Source: CAZEBW01 sp964510205 (GTDB taxonomy: Bacteria; Chloroflexota; Anaerolineae; VGOG01). From it: a stretch of 64,000 nucleotides of DNA. The notes below the pieces were generated by a model. It ran no database searches. It was not told where the DNA came from and worked only from the letters and a program-made list of their open reading frames with translations. The stretch covers positions 1 to 64,000 of the forward strand of contig CAZEBW010000003.1 of the NCBI GenBank assembly GCA_964510205.1. Direction: 5' to 3'. Position numbers and translations under genes: made by a program. Positions 7,382 through 14,579 of this stretch are shown here, piece by piece. Positions within the stretch are counted from its first letter, which is position 1; each line of letters begins with the position of its first letter.

Positions 7382-8829
7382 ACAATCCTAAACGCTTCCA
7401 CCAGTGTGCACCTTCGCACCCGCGAGAAGTCTTTGGCGCTGGTCACCCCCTCACCCGTGGGGCTGGCGATGGAAAACGAGGTGTAGCCCTCACCACCGAA
7501 GCCCAGACCGGCGATCGAGGGCGCGTTCTTGACAAAGATGCTGGTGTTGATCTCGCGGGCCATGCGGCTTAGGTGGTCCAGGTGCTTGGAATGCATCACC
7601 GCCGTGTGGCCCATGCCCTGCTCAACTTCTTTGGCCAGATCAATGGCCTCGTCGGCCGAAGCCACTCGCACCAGCGGGATGATGGGCATGAGCTGCTCCG
7701 TCCAAACGAGCTGATGCAGCCGATCCACCTCGGCGATGGCCAGGCGAACCTGATCGTCCACACCCGTCCCAATTTCCCTCAAAATAGCGCTCACGTTCTT
7801 GCCCACGAAATCCTTGTTGATGACGCCGTGCTGGCCGGGACCGTGATCTTCCTGCAAGATAACTTTCATCAGCCGGTCGAGCTGGTCCCGGCTGAGCTCG
7901 ATCACCCCGCGGGCCAGCATAGCCGCTTTGAGCTGATCGGCGATGGCGTCCACGGCGATGATCTCCTTCTCCAGCACGCAGATAATGTTGTTATCAAACG
8001 AGGCCCCTTTGATGATGTCCCTGGCCGCCTGCTCGATGTCGGCTGTCTCGTCCACCACCACCGGCGGATTGCCAGGGCCGGCGCAGACGGCCTTCTTGCC
8101 GCTGTTCATGGCCACCTCCACCACCGCTGGCCCGCCGGTGACCACCAACAGGTCAATGGCGGGATGCTTCATGACATATTGGGCGCTTTCAATGGTGGGT
8201 TCGGGGACCGTAGTGATGACGTTGGGGGGACCGCCGGCGCGGACGATGGCCTGGTTAAGGATCTGCACCGTGTGAACCGAGACCTTTTTGGCCCCGGGGT
8301 GACAGTTGAACACCACCGCGTTGCCGGCGGCTACCATGCCGATGGCGTTGCAGAGGATGGTCGAGGTGGGGTTGGTGCTGGGGGTGATGGCCCCGATGAC
8401 GCCGTAGGGAGCCCGCTCCACCAGGGTGAGGCCGTGGTCGCCGGTGAAGACCAGGGGCTTGAGGTCTTCCGTGCCGGGCGTTTTGTTGGCTACCAGGAGG
8501 TTCTTTTGGATCTTATCCTCGTAGCGGCCCATGCCCGTCTCCTGCCAGGCCTCGTGGGCCAGCACCTGGGCGTTCTCCCGCGCTGCCTGGCGCATCTGGG
8601 AGATGATGACGTCGCGCCGCGCCACGGGCAGGGCCATCAGCCGCTGGTGCCCGACCTGCGCCGCAGCAATAGCGGAGTCAATGTCGGGGAAGATACCATC
8701 CTGGCCAGAGGATGATTGGATATTAGATATTGGAGATTGGCCATCGGCTATCGGTCTCTCTTGGCGCAGATCTGCCACCACCCGCTGCACGATGGCGGCA
8801 ATGCGTTCTTCGTCAATCTGTAGAGACAT
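7378..8829 (-). CDS. pduP: PduP-like CoA-acylating aldehyde dehydrogenase
   Basis: Core metabolosome enzyme that oxidises an aldehyde to acyl-CoA with NAD+. The start ATG 8829 has GAGGA 6 nt upstream and gives 483 residues. Residues 1-18 (EERIAAIVQRVV) form an amphipathic helix like known BMC encapsulation peptides. A linker of about 25 residues, partly repeat-derived (ADGQSPISNIQSSS), leads to the ALDH domain with TPSTNPTSTI (cofactor binding) and catalytic Cys284 in SFDNNIICV. The family also includes EutE. The aldehyde substrate cannot be told, because no signature enzyme is nearby. Confidence 0.93.
   Translation of the reverse strand: MSLQIDEERIAAIVQRVVADLRQERPIADGQSPISNIQSSSGQDGIFPDIDSAIAAAQVGHQRLMALPVARRDVIISQMRQAARENAQVLAHEAWQETGMGRYEDKIQKNLLVANKTPGTEDLKPLVFTGDHGLTLVERAPYGVIGAITPSTNPTSTILCNAIGMVAAGNAVVFNCHPGAKKVSVHTVQILNQAIVRAGGPPNVITTVPEPTIESAQYVMKHPAIDLLVVTGGPAVVEVAMNSGKKAVCAGPGNPPVVVDETADIEQAARDIIKGASFDNNIICVLEKEIIAVDAIADQLKAAMLARGVIELSRDQLDRLMKVILQEDHGPGQHGVINKDFVGKNVSAILREIGTGVDDQVRLAIAEVDRLHQLVWTEQLMPIIPLVRVASADEAIDLAKEVEQGMGHTAVMHSKHLDHLSRMAREINTSIFVKNAPSIAGLGFGGEGYTSFSIASPTGEGVTSAKDFSRVRRCTLVEAFRIV
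8705..8757. repeat. In-frame short-unit repeat in the pduP linker
   Basis: ATTGGATATTAGATATTGGAGATTGG units join the encapsulation-peptide helix to the catalytic domain of PduP. The same unit family is found at 7000-7020, 9675-9720 and 50240-50290. Confidence 0.65.
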
Positions 8830-8859
8830 GCTATCCTCTTTTCGAAGTAAGGGCACCGC

Positions 8860-8935
8860 GTCAACGAGGCAACGAGTGATGAGTATGCCTCATTGCCTCA
8901 TTCCTCGTTGCCTCGGCGCCTCATTGCCTCGTTAC
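8860..8935. repeat. CAACGAGGCAATGAGGC-type palindrome
   Basis: Between the BMC-P stop and pduP are repeated CAACGAGGC units, then their complement (GCCTCATTGCCTCATTCC and similar), forming an imperfect hairpin. The same units are read as protein at 55362-55436. Confidence 0.75.
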
Positions 8936-9228
8936 TCCTCACCCTTCCGGTACTTCACTTCCCCGTGGACGTCCCAGGTATCCACCACGGCCATGACCAC
9001 GCCGTCGCAGGGGCGGCGGTCGGTCTGAACCGTCTGGCGGGCCGAGGAGCCTCTGGCGTAGAGGACGTAGTCGCCGATGCCCGCCTGCACCACATCGGCG
9101 GCGATGACGTAGTCGCCTGCCTCGCGCCCCTCGATGTCCACCTGCTTGACGACCAGAAACTTCAAGCCCTCCAAAGTCTCCACCTTGCGGGTAGCGACCA
9201 GGGTGCCCACAACCTTGCCTATCAGCAT
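8932..9228 (-). CDS. eutN: BMC-P (EutN/CcmL) shell vertex protein, copy 1
   Basis: A 98-aa EutN/CcmL-type pentamer: LIGKVVGTLVATRKVETLEG, then KFLVVKQVD, AADVVQAGIGDYVLY and VMAVVDTWDV. The start ATG 9228 is chosen because AAGGAAG lies 7 nt upstream and the family begins here. The longer frame to 9303 reads repeat sequence (9256-9333). It has a short charged tail (KYRKGEE) not seen in the other two copies. Its place between the BMC-H gene and pduP is typical of metabolosome operons. Confidence 0.93.
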   Translation of the reverse strand: MLIGKVVGTLVATRKVETLEGLKFLVVKQVDIEGREAGDYVIAADVVQAGIGDYVLYARGSSARQTVQTDRRPCDGVVMAVVDTWDVHGEVKYRKGEE

Positions 9229-9255
9229 TTTCAGCCTTCCTTTTGGCGCTTCGCG

Positions 9256-9333
9256 AGTCAACGAGAAACAGGGCAACGAGTAACGAGGGTCGTTGCCCCT
9301 CATTACTCATCCCTCATTACTCGTTGCCCTTCT
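9256..9333. repeat. CAACGAGTAACGAGG-type palindrome
   Basis: CAACGAG, GGCAACGAGTAACGAGG and their complements (CCTCATTACTC, CCTCATTACTCGTTGCCC) fill the gap between the BMC-H gene and the first BMC-P gene. It is the same family as 8860-8935. Confidence 0.75.
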
Positions 9334-9343
9334 TGAGCCTGCG

Positions 9344-9649
9344 CTACGCCTCTAGCTCGCCCTTAGCCTGCTCGTGGCGGCCCAACGGCAGCACCAGATC
9401 AATATTGAGATGCGGCCGCGGGATGACGTGGACCGAGATCACTTCGCCGACCCTCTCCGCGCCCCGAGCGCCGGCCTCGACCGCCGCCTTGCAAGCGGCC
9501 ACGTCGCCGCGCACGATGGCCGTCACAAAGCCGCCGCCGGTCTTCTCGTAGCTCACCAGTTCGACCTTCGCCGCCTTGACCATGGCGTCCGAGGCCTCCA
9601 CCGTCGCCGCGAAACCTCTGCATTCGATCATACCTAACGCTTCTGCCAT
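9344..9649 (-). CDS. BMC-H shell hexamer protein, PduA/CcmK-like
   Basis: A 101-aa single BMC-domain protein that tiles the facets of the shell as hexamers. It begins with ALGMIECRGFAATVEASDAM, has a pore loop EKTGGGFVTAIVRGDV (Lys-Thr-Gly-Gly-Gly where PduA has its small-metabolite pore) and ends with the HVIPRPH strand typical of PduA, plus about 20 extra residues. GGGAGG lies about 10 nt before the ATG. It is the only BMC-H in the operon, so other facet proteins may be encoded elsewhere or PduT and the double trimer may fill in. Confidence 0.95.
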   Translation of the reverse strand: MAEALGMIECRGFAATVEASDAMVKAAKVELVSYEKTGGGFVTAIVRGDVAACKAAVEAGARGAERVGEVISVHVIPRPHLNIDLVLPLGRHEQAKGELEA

Positions 9650-9726
9650 TGTCGTAAGACCTCCCTTTTTGTGTTAGAGATTAGAGATTGGAGATTAGAT
9701 ATTTGAGCTTTGAATTTTGGATTTTG

Positions 9727-10365
9727 CTATGCCCTTCTTTTGGACTCCATCACCTTCCCGGTCAGCGATTCGACGGCCTCCAGGGCAGCGCCGTAGCCGG
9801 CCATGATGTCCCGCTCCTCGCCACCCAGCCACAGCCGACCGAAGCTGCCGAAGGGCCGCACCTGGATCAGGGTGATGTGGGCCGCTTTCTCTGCCTCATT
9901 AGCTGCCAGCACCGCGTAGGCCGCCGGCTCCACCTCCAGGATGTAGAGCGTCTGGCCGGGGATGAGCATGGAGCCTTTGCGGTTGCGGTTGATCAGTTGG
10001 GCGTGATGATCGTCCACGTGGCGGATCACCTGGCTGGAGACCACTGTGGGCTTCCAGCGCTCACTCTCCTGAAGCTCCAAAGCATCCAGGATGGCTGCCC
10101 CAGCGGCCCGCACATCCGCCTGAGAGGGCGAATGTACCTCCAGCAGCCCGAACAGCCGCTCCACCACCTGCACCGCTGGCCGCACGTTAGTGGCCTTCAC
10201 CGCGATGTCCGTCATGCGGTTGATCTCGATGCCGGGCGAGATCTCCACCCAAAGGGAGGCGTCTCCCACAAGGGGCAGGAAGCCTCGTGCTGTGGAGCCA
10301 ATGAAGGCCGTGAGCTGCGGCTGCAAGCTGTCGAGGACAATATACGATCGCAAATCTACTGCCAA
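9727..10365 (-). CDS. CcmP/CsoS1D-type stacked BMC-T shell protein
   Basis: A 212-aa protein with two permuted BMC domains that matches CcmP/CsoS1D: residues 5-45 (LRSYIVLDSLQPQLTAFIG) and 46-110, then the second repeat at 115-210 (HAQLINRNRKGSM, PAAYAVLAANEAEKAA). Glu69-Arg70 in VVERLFG matches the gating pair of this family, whose stacked trimers open and close a large pore. The start is TTG 10365, with AAGGAGGT 7 nt upstream; it gives the family length of about 213. It is the first gene of the operon, about 30 nt after the predicted transcript start. Confidence 0.9.
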   Translation of the reverse strand: MAVDLRSYIVLDSLQPQLTAFIGSTARGFLPLVGDASLWVEISPGIEINRMTDIAVKATNVRPAVQVVERLFGLLEVHSPSQADVRAAGAAILDALELQESERWKPTVVSSQVIRHVDDHHAQLINRNRKGSMLIPGQTLYILEVEPAAYAVLAANEAEKAAHITLIQVRPFGSFGRLWLGGEERDIMAGYGAALEAVESLTGKVMESKRRA

Positions 10366-10402
10366 AGTTGCACCTCCTTGCTTATGATTGCCTGCACCAG
10401 AG

Positions 10403-10432
10403 ATTATAACACAAAACGCTCCATTTTGCCAA
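10403..10432 (-). promoter_or_regulatory. Promoter of the BMC operon
   Basis: On the minus strand, TTGGCA (10427-10432) is followed after 18 nt by a perfect TATAAT (10403-10408). The start would be near 10396, about 30 nt before the TTG codon of the CcmP-like gene. No operator, CRE site or transcription-factor gene was recognised beside it. Confidence 0.7.
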
Positions 10433-10542
10433 CAAAGGTCATCCCACCCGGCGACACTGCTTTGTCCCTCATATCGAGAAGCCAAACAACGAATGAACAC
10501 GGAGCACGACTTTTGTCACAGACAGATGACCGTGACTTGTGA

Positions 10543-10622
10543 TATAATACATACGAACAAACCGTGAGCGCACATCCCGGAGGGCTGGGCGATTTCACTA
10601 AAACACAGAAGTATGCTATAAT
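10543..10622 (+). promoter_or_regulatory. Two extended -10 elements before the ABC importer
   Basis: TGATATAAT (TATAAT at 10543-10548) and TGCTATAAT (TATAAT at 10617-10622) both have the TGn extended -10 form, and neither has a good -35. They lie 285-360 nt before the binding-protein start. With the minus-strand promoter at 10403-10432 they make a divergent control region. Apart from a small ORF and an inverted-repeat element, I see nothing else in 10366-10906. Confidence 0.5.
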
Positions 10623-10682
10623 GTAAACGGCTATTTTACTGCACGGCGACCAAATTCTACGTCGAAGGGAGGGATGTGAAGC

Positions 10683-10790
10683 ATGAACAAGGGCAATCCA
10701 GCCGGGTTGTCCGGTCTTGTCCTTCGAAGGCCACACAGAAAGAAGATACTGCCAATTTTGCCGTCCCGTGATGAAAGGGGACGGCCATGA
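10683..10790 (+). CDS. Possible 35-aa leader peptide
   Basis: A short open frame in the leader of the ABC importer, starting with MNKGNPAGLSGL and ending in a basic tail. GGGAGGG lies about 10 nt before the ATG. It has no known family, and its stop overlaps the direct repeat before the inverted-repeat element. It may be chance. Confidence 0.2.
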   Translation: MNKGNPAGLSGLVLRRPHRKKILPILPSRDERGRP

Positions 10791-10801
10791 ATCAAAGGAG
10801 G

Positions 10802-10887
10802 GTGGCTAAAATCTGTGGAAGGTAGTAGCGACTTCAGTCGCTTGGAACGACTAAAGTCGTCACTACCACAAGTTTTAGCCACACCCA
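10802..10887. mobile_element. GTGGCTAAAA inverted-repeat element, copy 1
   Basis: An 86-bp element: ends GTGGCTAAAA (10802-10811) and TTTTAGCCAC (10873-10882), core GTAGCGACTTCAGTCGC followed by GACTAAAGTCGTCACTAC. A 12-bp direct repeat AATCAAAGGAGG flanks it at 10790-10801 and 10888-10899. The inner copy is the ribosome binding site of the binding-protein gene. Related copies lie at 32959-33044 and 45258-45363. Confidence 0.8.
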
Positions 10888-10906
10888 AATCAAAGGAGGA
10901 AAGGAA

Positions 10907-13315
10907 ATGAAAAGGATACTGTTCAACCTACTGGGTGTGCTGGTCTTGCTGAGCTTGCTCGTCTCGGCCTGCGCGCCCGCAGCCACGCCTACACCCGTGC
11001 CACCCACTGCTACGCCAGCGCCCAAGGAAGAGGAGCCCACAGCGGCGCCACCGACTGCCACTCCCGAACCGAAAGGAGCCGTGGGCACCATTACGCTGTG
11101 GCACGCCTGGAAGGAAACCGAGATTGAGGCTCTGAACGAAGTCATCGCCGCCTTCCAGGAGGAGAATCCAGAGGTGCGGTTCGACGTGCTGTACGTGCCC
11201 TTTGACGACCTGCGAGGCAAGTACGAGACCGCTGTGGCCACCGGCGGCGGACCGACGGTGTTGATCGGCGCCGCCGACTGGGGGCCCGCGCTGTACGACG
11301 CCGAACTGGTGGCCGATGTGACCGGCTTCACGACCACACCGTTCCTGGCTTCCATCAACGAGGCCGCGCTGGGGGCGGTGAAATACGAAGGCGCGCTGGT
11401 GGGCTTGCCCCAGACCATCAAGGGCGTGGTGATGTTCCGCAACACCGGCATCATCGCTGATGCGCCCGCCACCTTTGACGACCTAGTCGCCGCAGCCCAG
11501 ACGGCCACCGAGGGCGACGTGGTCGGCGCCGACCTGGAGTACGGCTTCTTCTTCTCCGCTGCCCATCTCCACGGCGTCGGAGGGCTGTTGATGAACGACA
11601 AGGGCGATCCGCTGTTCAACGACGAGAAGGGCGTGGAGTGGCTCAACCTGCTCAACTCCTTCAAAGAGGCCGGCCCCACCGAGTACTACACCGACAACGA
11701 CGTGAACCTGTTCAAGGCTGGTCAGGCGGGCATCGTCATTGACGGCACCTGGAACATGACCGGCCTGGCGGAAGCCATCGGGGCTGACAACCTAGCCATT
11801 GATCCCTGGCCCAAGCCGATGTCCGGCTACGTGCAGACCGAGAACATCTACCTGAGCGCCAACGCCGAGGGAGACGATCAGATGGCGAGCTGGGCGTTCA
11901 TGGAGTTCTTCCTGTCGCCCGAGGCTCAGGCCATCCTGACCAAGGCAGGGCATATTCCAGCCGCAGCCGGTGTGGAGGTCACAGACCCCTTGATGGCCCA
12001 AGCGGTGGAAGCCTTCGCCGGCGGGACGGCCTTCCCGGTCATCCCCGAGATGGGCGCCTACTGGGGGCCGATGGACACCGCCCTCCAGTCGGTCTTCAAC
12101 GAAGGAGCGGATCCCGCTGCGGCGCTCCAGCAGGCTTACAACACCATCGTCGCCGCGGTCGCCGAGATCCGCGGCGAGGCCCCGCCGGAGGCCGAAGTCA
12201 GCGGCACCATCACGCTGTGGCACGCCTGGAAGGAAACCGAGATCGAGGCGCTGAACGAAGTCATCGCCGCCTTCCAGGAGGAGAATCCAGAGGTGCAGTT
12301 CGACGTGCTGTACGTGCCCTTTGACGACCTGCGAGGCAAGTACGAGACCGCCGTAGCCACCGGCGGCGGACCAACGGTGCTGATCGGCGCCGCCGACTGG
12401 GGGCCCGCGCTGTACGACGCCGAACTGGTGGCCGATGTGACCGGCTTCACGACCACACCGTTCCTGGCTTCCATCAACGAGGCCGCGCTGGGGGCGGTGA
12501 AATACGAAGGCGCGCTGGTGGGCTTGCCCCAGACCATCAAGGGCGTGGTGATGTTCCGCAACACCGGCATCATCGCTGATGCGCCCGCCACCTTTGACGA
12601 CCTAGTCGCCGCAGCCCAGACGGCCACCGAGGGCGACGTGGTCGGCGCCGACCTGGAGTACGGCTTCTTCTTCTCCGCTGCCCATCTCCACGGCGTCGGA
12701 GGGCTGTTGATGAACGACAAGGGCGATCCGCTGTTCAACGACGAGAAGGGCGTGGAGTGGCTCAACCTGCTCAACTCCTTCAAAGAGGCCGGCCCCACCG
12801 AGTACTACACCGACAACGACGTGAACCTGTTCAAGGCGGGCCAGGCGGGCATCGTCATTGACGGCACCTGGAACCTGACCGGCCTGGCGGAAGCCATCGG
12901 GGCCGAGAACCTGGCCATTGATCCCTGGCCGACCTACGGCGACGGTCACCTTTCCGGCTACGTGCAGACCGAGAACATCTACCTGAGCACCAACGCCGAA
13001 GGAGACGATCAGATGGCGAGCTGGGCGTTCATGGAGTTCTTCCTGTCGCCCGAGGCTCAGGCCATCCTGACCAAGGCAGGGCATATTCCAGCCGCAGCCG
13101 GTGTGGAGGTCACAGACCCCTTGATGGCCCAAGCGGTGGAAGCCTTCGCCGGCGGGACGGCCTTCCCGGTCATCCCCGAGATGGGCGCCTACTGGGGGCC
13201 GATGGACACCGCCCTCCAGTCGGTCTTCGACGAAGGGACCGATCCCGCTGCGGCGCTCCAGCAGGCCTTCGAAACCATCACCGCTGCGATCGAAGACATT
13301 CGAGGGGGGCAGTAG
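10907..13315 (+). CDS. Fused double sugar-binding lipoprotein of ABC importer
   Basis: An 802-aa extracellular lipoprotein for carbohydrate uptake, maltose-type binding-protein family. A signal peptide with lipobox LVSAC (Cys22) and a Pro/Thr linker (23-57) precede two complete binding domains, residues about 60-425 and 433-802, joined by a short linker (GEAPPEAEVSG). Normal family members have one domain of about 400 residues. The two halves differ at only about a dozen residues, the clearest being KPMSGY against TYGDGHLSGY. Over 400 consecutive bases are identical, which points to recent duplication or gene conversion. The permeases follow. Confidence 0.9.
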   Translation: MKRILFNLLGVLVLLSLLVSACAPAATPTPVPPTATPAPKEEEPTAAPPTATPEPKGAVGTITLWHAWKETEIEALNEVIAAFQEENPEVRFDVLYVPFDDLRGKYETAVATGGGPTVLIGAADWGPALYDAELVADVTGFTTTPFLASINEAALGAVKYEGALVGLPQTIKGVVMFRNTGIIADAPATFDDLVAAAQTATEGDVVGADLEYGFFFSAAHLHGVGGLLMNDKGDPLFNDEKGVEWLNLLNSFKEAGPTEYYTDNDVNLFKAGQAGIVIDGTWNMTGLAEAIGADNLAIDPWPKPMSGYVQTENIYLSANAEGDDQMASWAFMEFFLSPEAQAILTKAGHIPAAAGVEVTDPLMAQAVEAFAGGTAFPVIPEMGAYWGPMDTALQSVFNEGADPAAALQQAYNTIVAAVAEIRGEAPPEAEVSGTITLWHAWKETEIEALNEVIAAFQEENPEVQFDVLYVPFDDLRGKYETAVATGGGPTVLIGAADWGPALYDAELVADVTGFTTTPFLASINEAALGAVKYEGALVGLPQTIKGVVMFRNTGIIADAPATFDDLVAAAQTATEGDVVGADLEYGFFFSAAHLHGVGGLLMNDKGDPLFNDEKGVEWLNLLNSFKEAGPTEYYTDNDVNLFKAGQAGIVIDGTWNLTGLAEAIGAENLAIDPWPTYGDGHLSGYVQTENIYLSTNAEGDDQMASWAFMEFFLSPEAQAILTKAGHIPAAAGVEVTDPLMAQAVEAFAGGTAFPVIPEMGAYWGPMDTALQSVFDEGTDPAAALQQAFETITAAIEDIRGGQ
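11084..13300 (+). repeat. Intragenic tandem duplication, offset 1119 bp
   Basis: The segment starting at 11084 (GGCACCATTACGCTGTGGC) repeats at 12203 (GGCACCATCACGCTGTGGC), an offset of exactly 373 codons. Identity is near complete from about 11279 to 11716 against 12398 to 12835, synonymous sites included. Confidence 0.95.
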
Positions 13316-13333
13316 GCTCCTAGCACTTGACAT

Positions 13334-13372
13334 GCGAACGCAGGTAAGGGCGCGTTCCTTACCTGCGTTCGC
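13334..13372 (+). promoter_or_regulatory. Strong intercistronic hairpin
   Basis: A perfect 16-bp stem, GCGAACGCAGGTAAGG (13334-13349) with its complement at 13357-13372 and a 7-nt loop, lies just after the binding-protein stop. No T-run follows. It may lower read-through into the permeases or protect the upstream mRNA, as REP sequences do between malE and malF. A second 12-bp dyad (AAACCAGGTTTT, 13391-13402 and 13475-13486) follows. Confidence 0.65.
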
Positions 13373-13523
13373 TCAAAGATAGCGAACCGGAAACCAGGTT
13401 TTGGAGACTCTACGAATCCAAAGTGTGTGTTATGGCACGCGTTTGCGATGGAGAGATAAGCATCCTTGATCGGAAAAACCTGGTTTCTTTCACTTATCCA
13501 AACTCCAGATGAGGAGGTGTCTT

Positions 13524-14579
13524 ATGGCTGTAGCCGAAATGCGTGCCGGTGTTCCAACCCAGCAGGAGGGTCGGTGGGCTAGATTTCGACAACGGGTGAA
13601 AGAATCTCGCACTGCCTGGCTGTACATCCTCCCTGCTGGTCTGGTAATGCTTTTTATCACCCTCTTTCCCCAGCTCTACCAAGTCTGGATGTCCTTCACC
13701 GATTATCGGGTCAAGCACCTGCGCTTCGTTCTGTTCGATTCCAGTACGTGGGCCAAGTATGTCCCGCCCTTTGTGGGCCTGAACAACTACGTCAAGATCC
13801 TCAACAGCAGTCTGGCCATCGAGAGTTACGATTTCGGCCGGCTGCTGCTCTTCAACGTGACCTGGACGGTGGTCAACGTCTTTTTCCACGTATCATTGGG
13901 GGTCATCATCGCGCTGGTCCTGAATAGTGAGAAGCTGATTGGCCGGCGGTTCTACCGTGCTCTGTTCGTACTGCCCTGGGCGATCCCTGGCTACATCACC
14001 GCCCTGACTTGGCGGAACATGTATGACGACCGTTTTGGAGCCTTCAATCAGCTCCTGGGAGTCATCAACGGCTGGCTGGGCACGAATCTACCCACCGATA
14101 CCCGCTGGCTGACCGTCACCAATCCGCCCATTGGCGGGCCGCTCAGTTTCTTGCCCCTGGCGTTCTACTGCGTCCTGCTGGCCAATGTTTGGCTAGGCTG
14201 GCCGTTTATGAGCGTGGTCGCCACAGGTGCGTTGCAGTCTATCCCCGAAGAGTTGTACGAGGCCGCTGCCATAGACGGGGCCAGCAGTTGGCAGAAACTT
14301 TGGAAGATCACCCTCCCCCTGCTCCGTCCGGCCATGGTGCCGGCTATCATGCTGGGTACGATTTGGACCTTCAACCAGTTCAACGTGATCTACTTTATCT
14401 CCGAAGGAGGGCCCTTCGGACGCACGGAGATCCTGATCACCCAGTCTTTCAAGCTGGTTTACGAACAGCGCTTGTATGGGGTGGGAGCAGCCTTTAGCTT
14501 TGTCGTCTTCTTCATCTTGCTGATCATCACCCTGATCCAGAACCACGTGACGCGCGCTACGGAGGCTTACTATGTCTAA
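13524..14579 (+). CDS. Sugar ABC importer permease, MalF-like
   Basis: Inner-membrane subunit with about six TM helices (first at about residues 32-50). The EAA loop that docks the ATPase is seen as EELYEAAAIDGASSWQKLW at about 245-265. The start ATG 13524 has GAGGAGG 7 nt upstream; the ORF could begin 15 nt earlier, but that ATG precedes the ribosome binding site. It pairs with the MalG-like gene, whose ATG overlaps its last codons by 8 nt. No ATPase gene is present, so a shared MsmK/MalK-type ATPase elsewhere is likely. Confidence 0.92.
   Translation: MAVAEMRAGVPTQQEGRWARFRQRVKESRTAWLYILPAGLVMLFITLFPQLYQVWMSFTDYRVKHLRFVLFDSSTWAKYVPPFVGLNNYVKILNSSLAIESYDFGRLLLFNVTWTVVNVFFHVSLGVIIALVLNSEKLIGRRFYRALFVLPWAIPGYITALTWRNMYDDRFGAFNQLLGVINGWLGTNLPTDTRWLTVTNPPIGGPLSFLPLAFYCVLLANVWLGWPFMSVVATGALQSIPEELYEAAAIDGASSWQKLWKITLPLLRPAMVPAIMLGTIWTFNQFNVIYFISEGGPFGRTEILITQSFKLVYEQRLYGVGAAFSFVVFFILLIITLIQNHVTRATEAYYV

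Noticed and set aside
5810..7486. 558-aa plus-strand frame opposite pduS
   Set aside because: It is antisense to a well-conserved gene, has no family pattern, and arises from the codon use of GC-rich pduS; its end reads through repeats.
10404..10888. Minus-strand small frames in the BMC/importer control region
   Set aside because: They overlap promoters and the inverted-repeat element, and part of one is identical to the false N-terminal extension of the isomerase.
11084..13300. Binding-protein duplication as a simple assembly error
   Set aside because: The two halves differ at several residues and one has a 4-residue insertion within a single frame, so a real duplication is more likely; long reads are still wanted.
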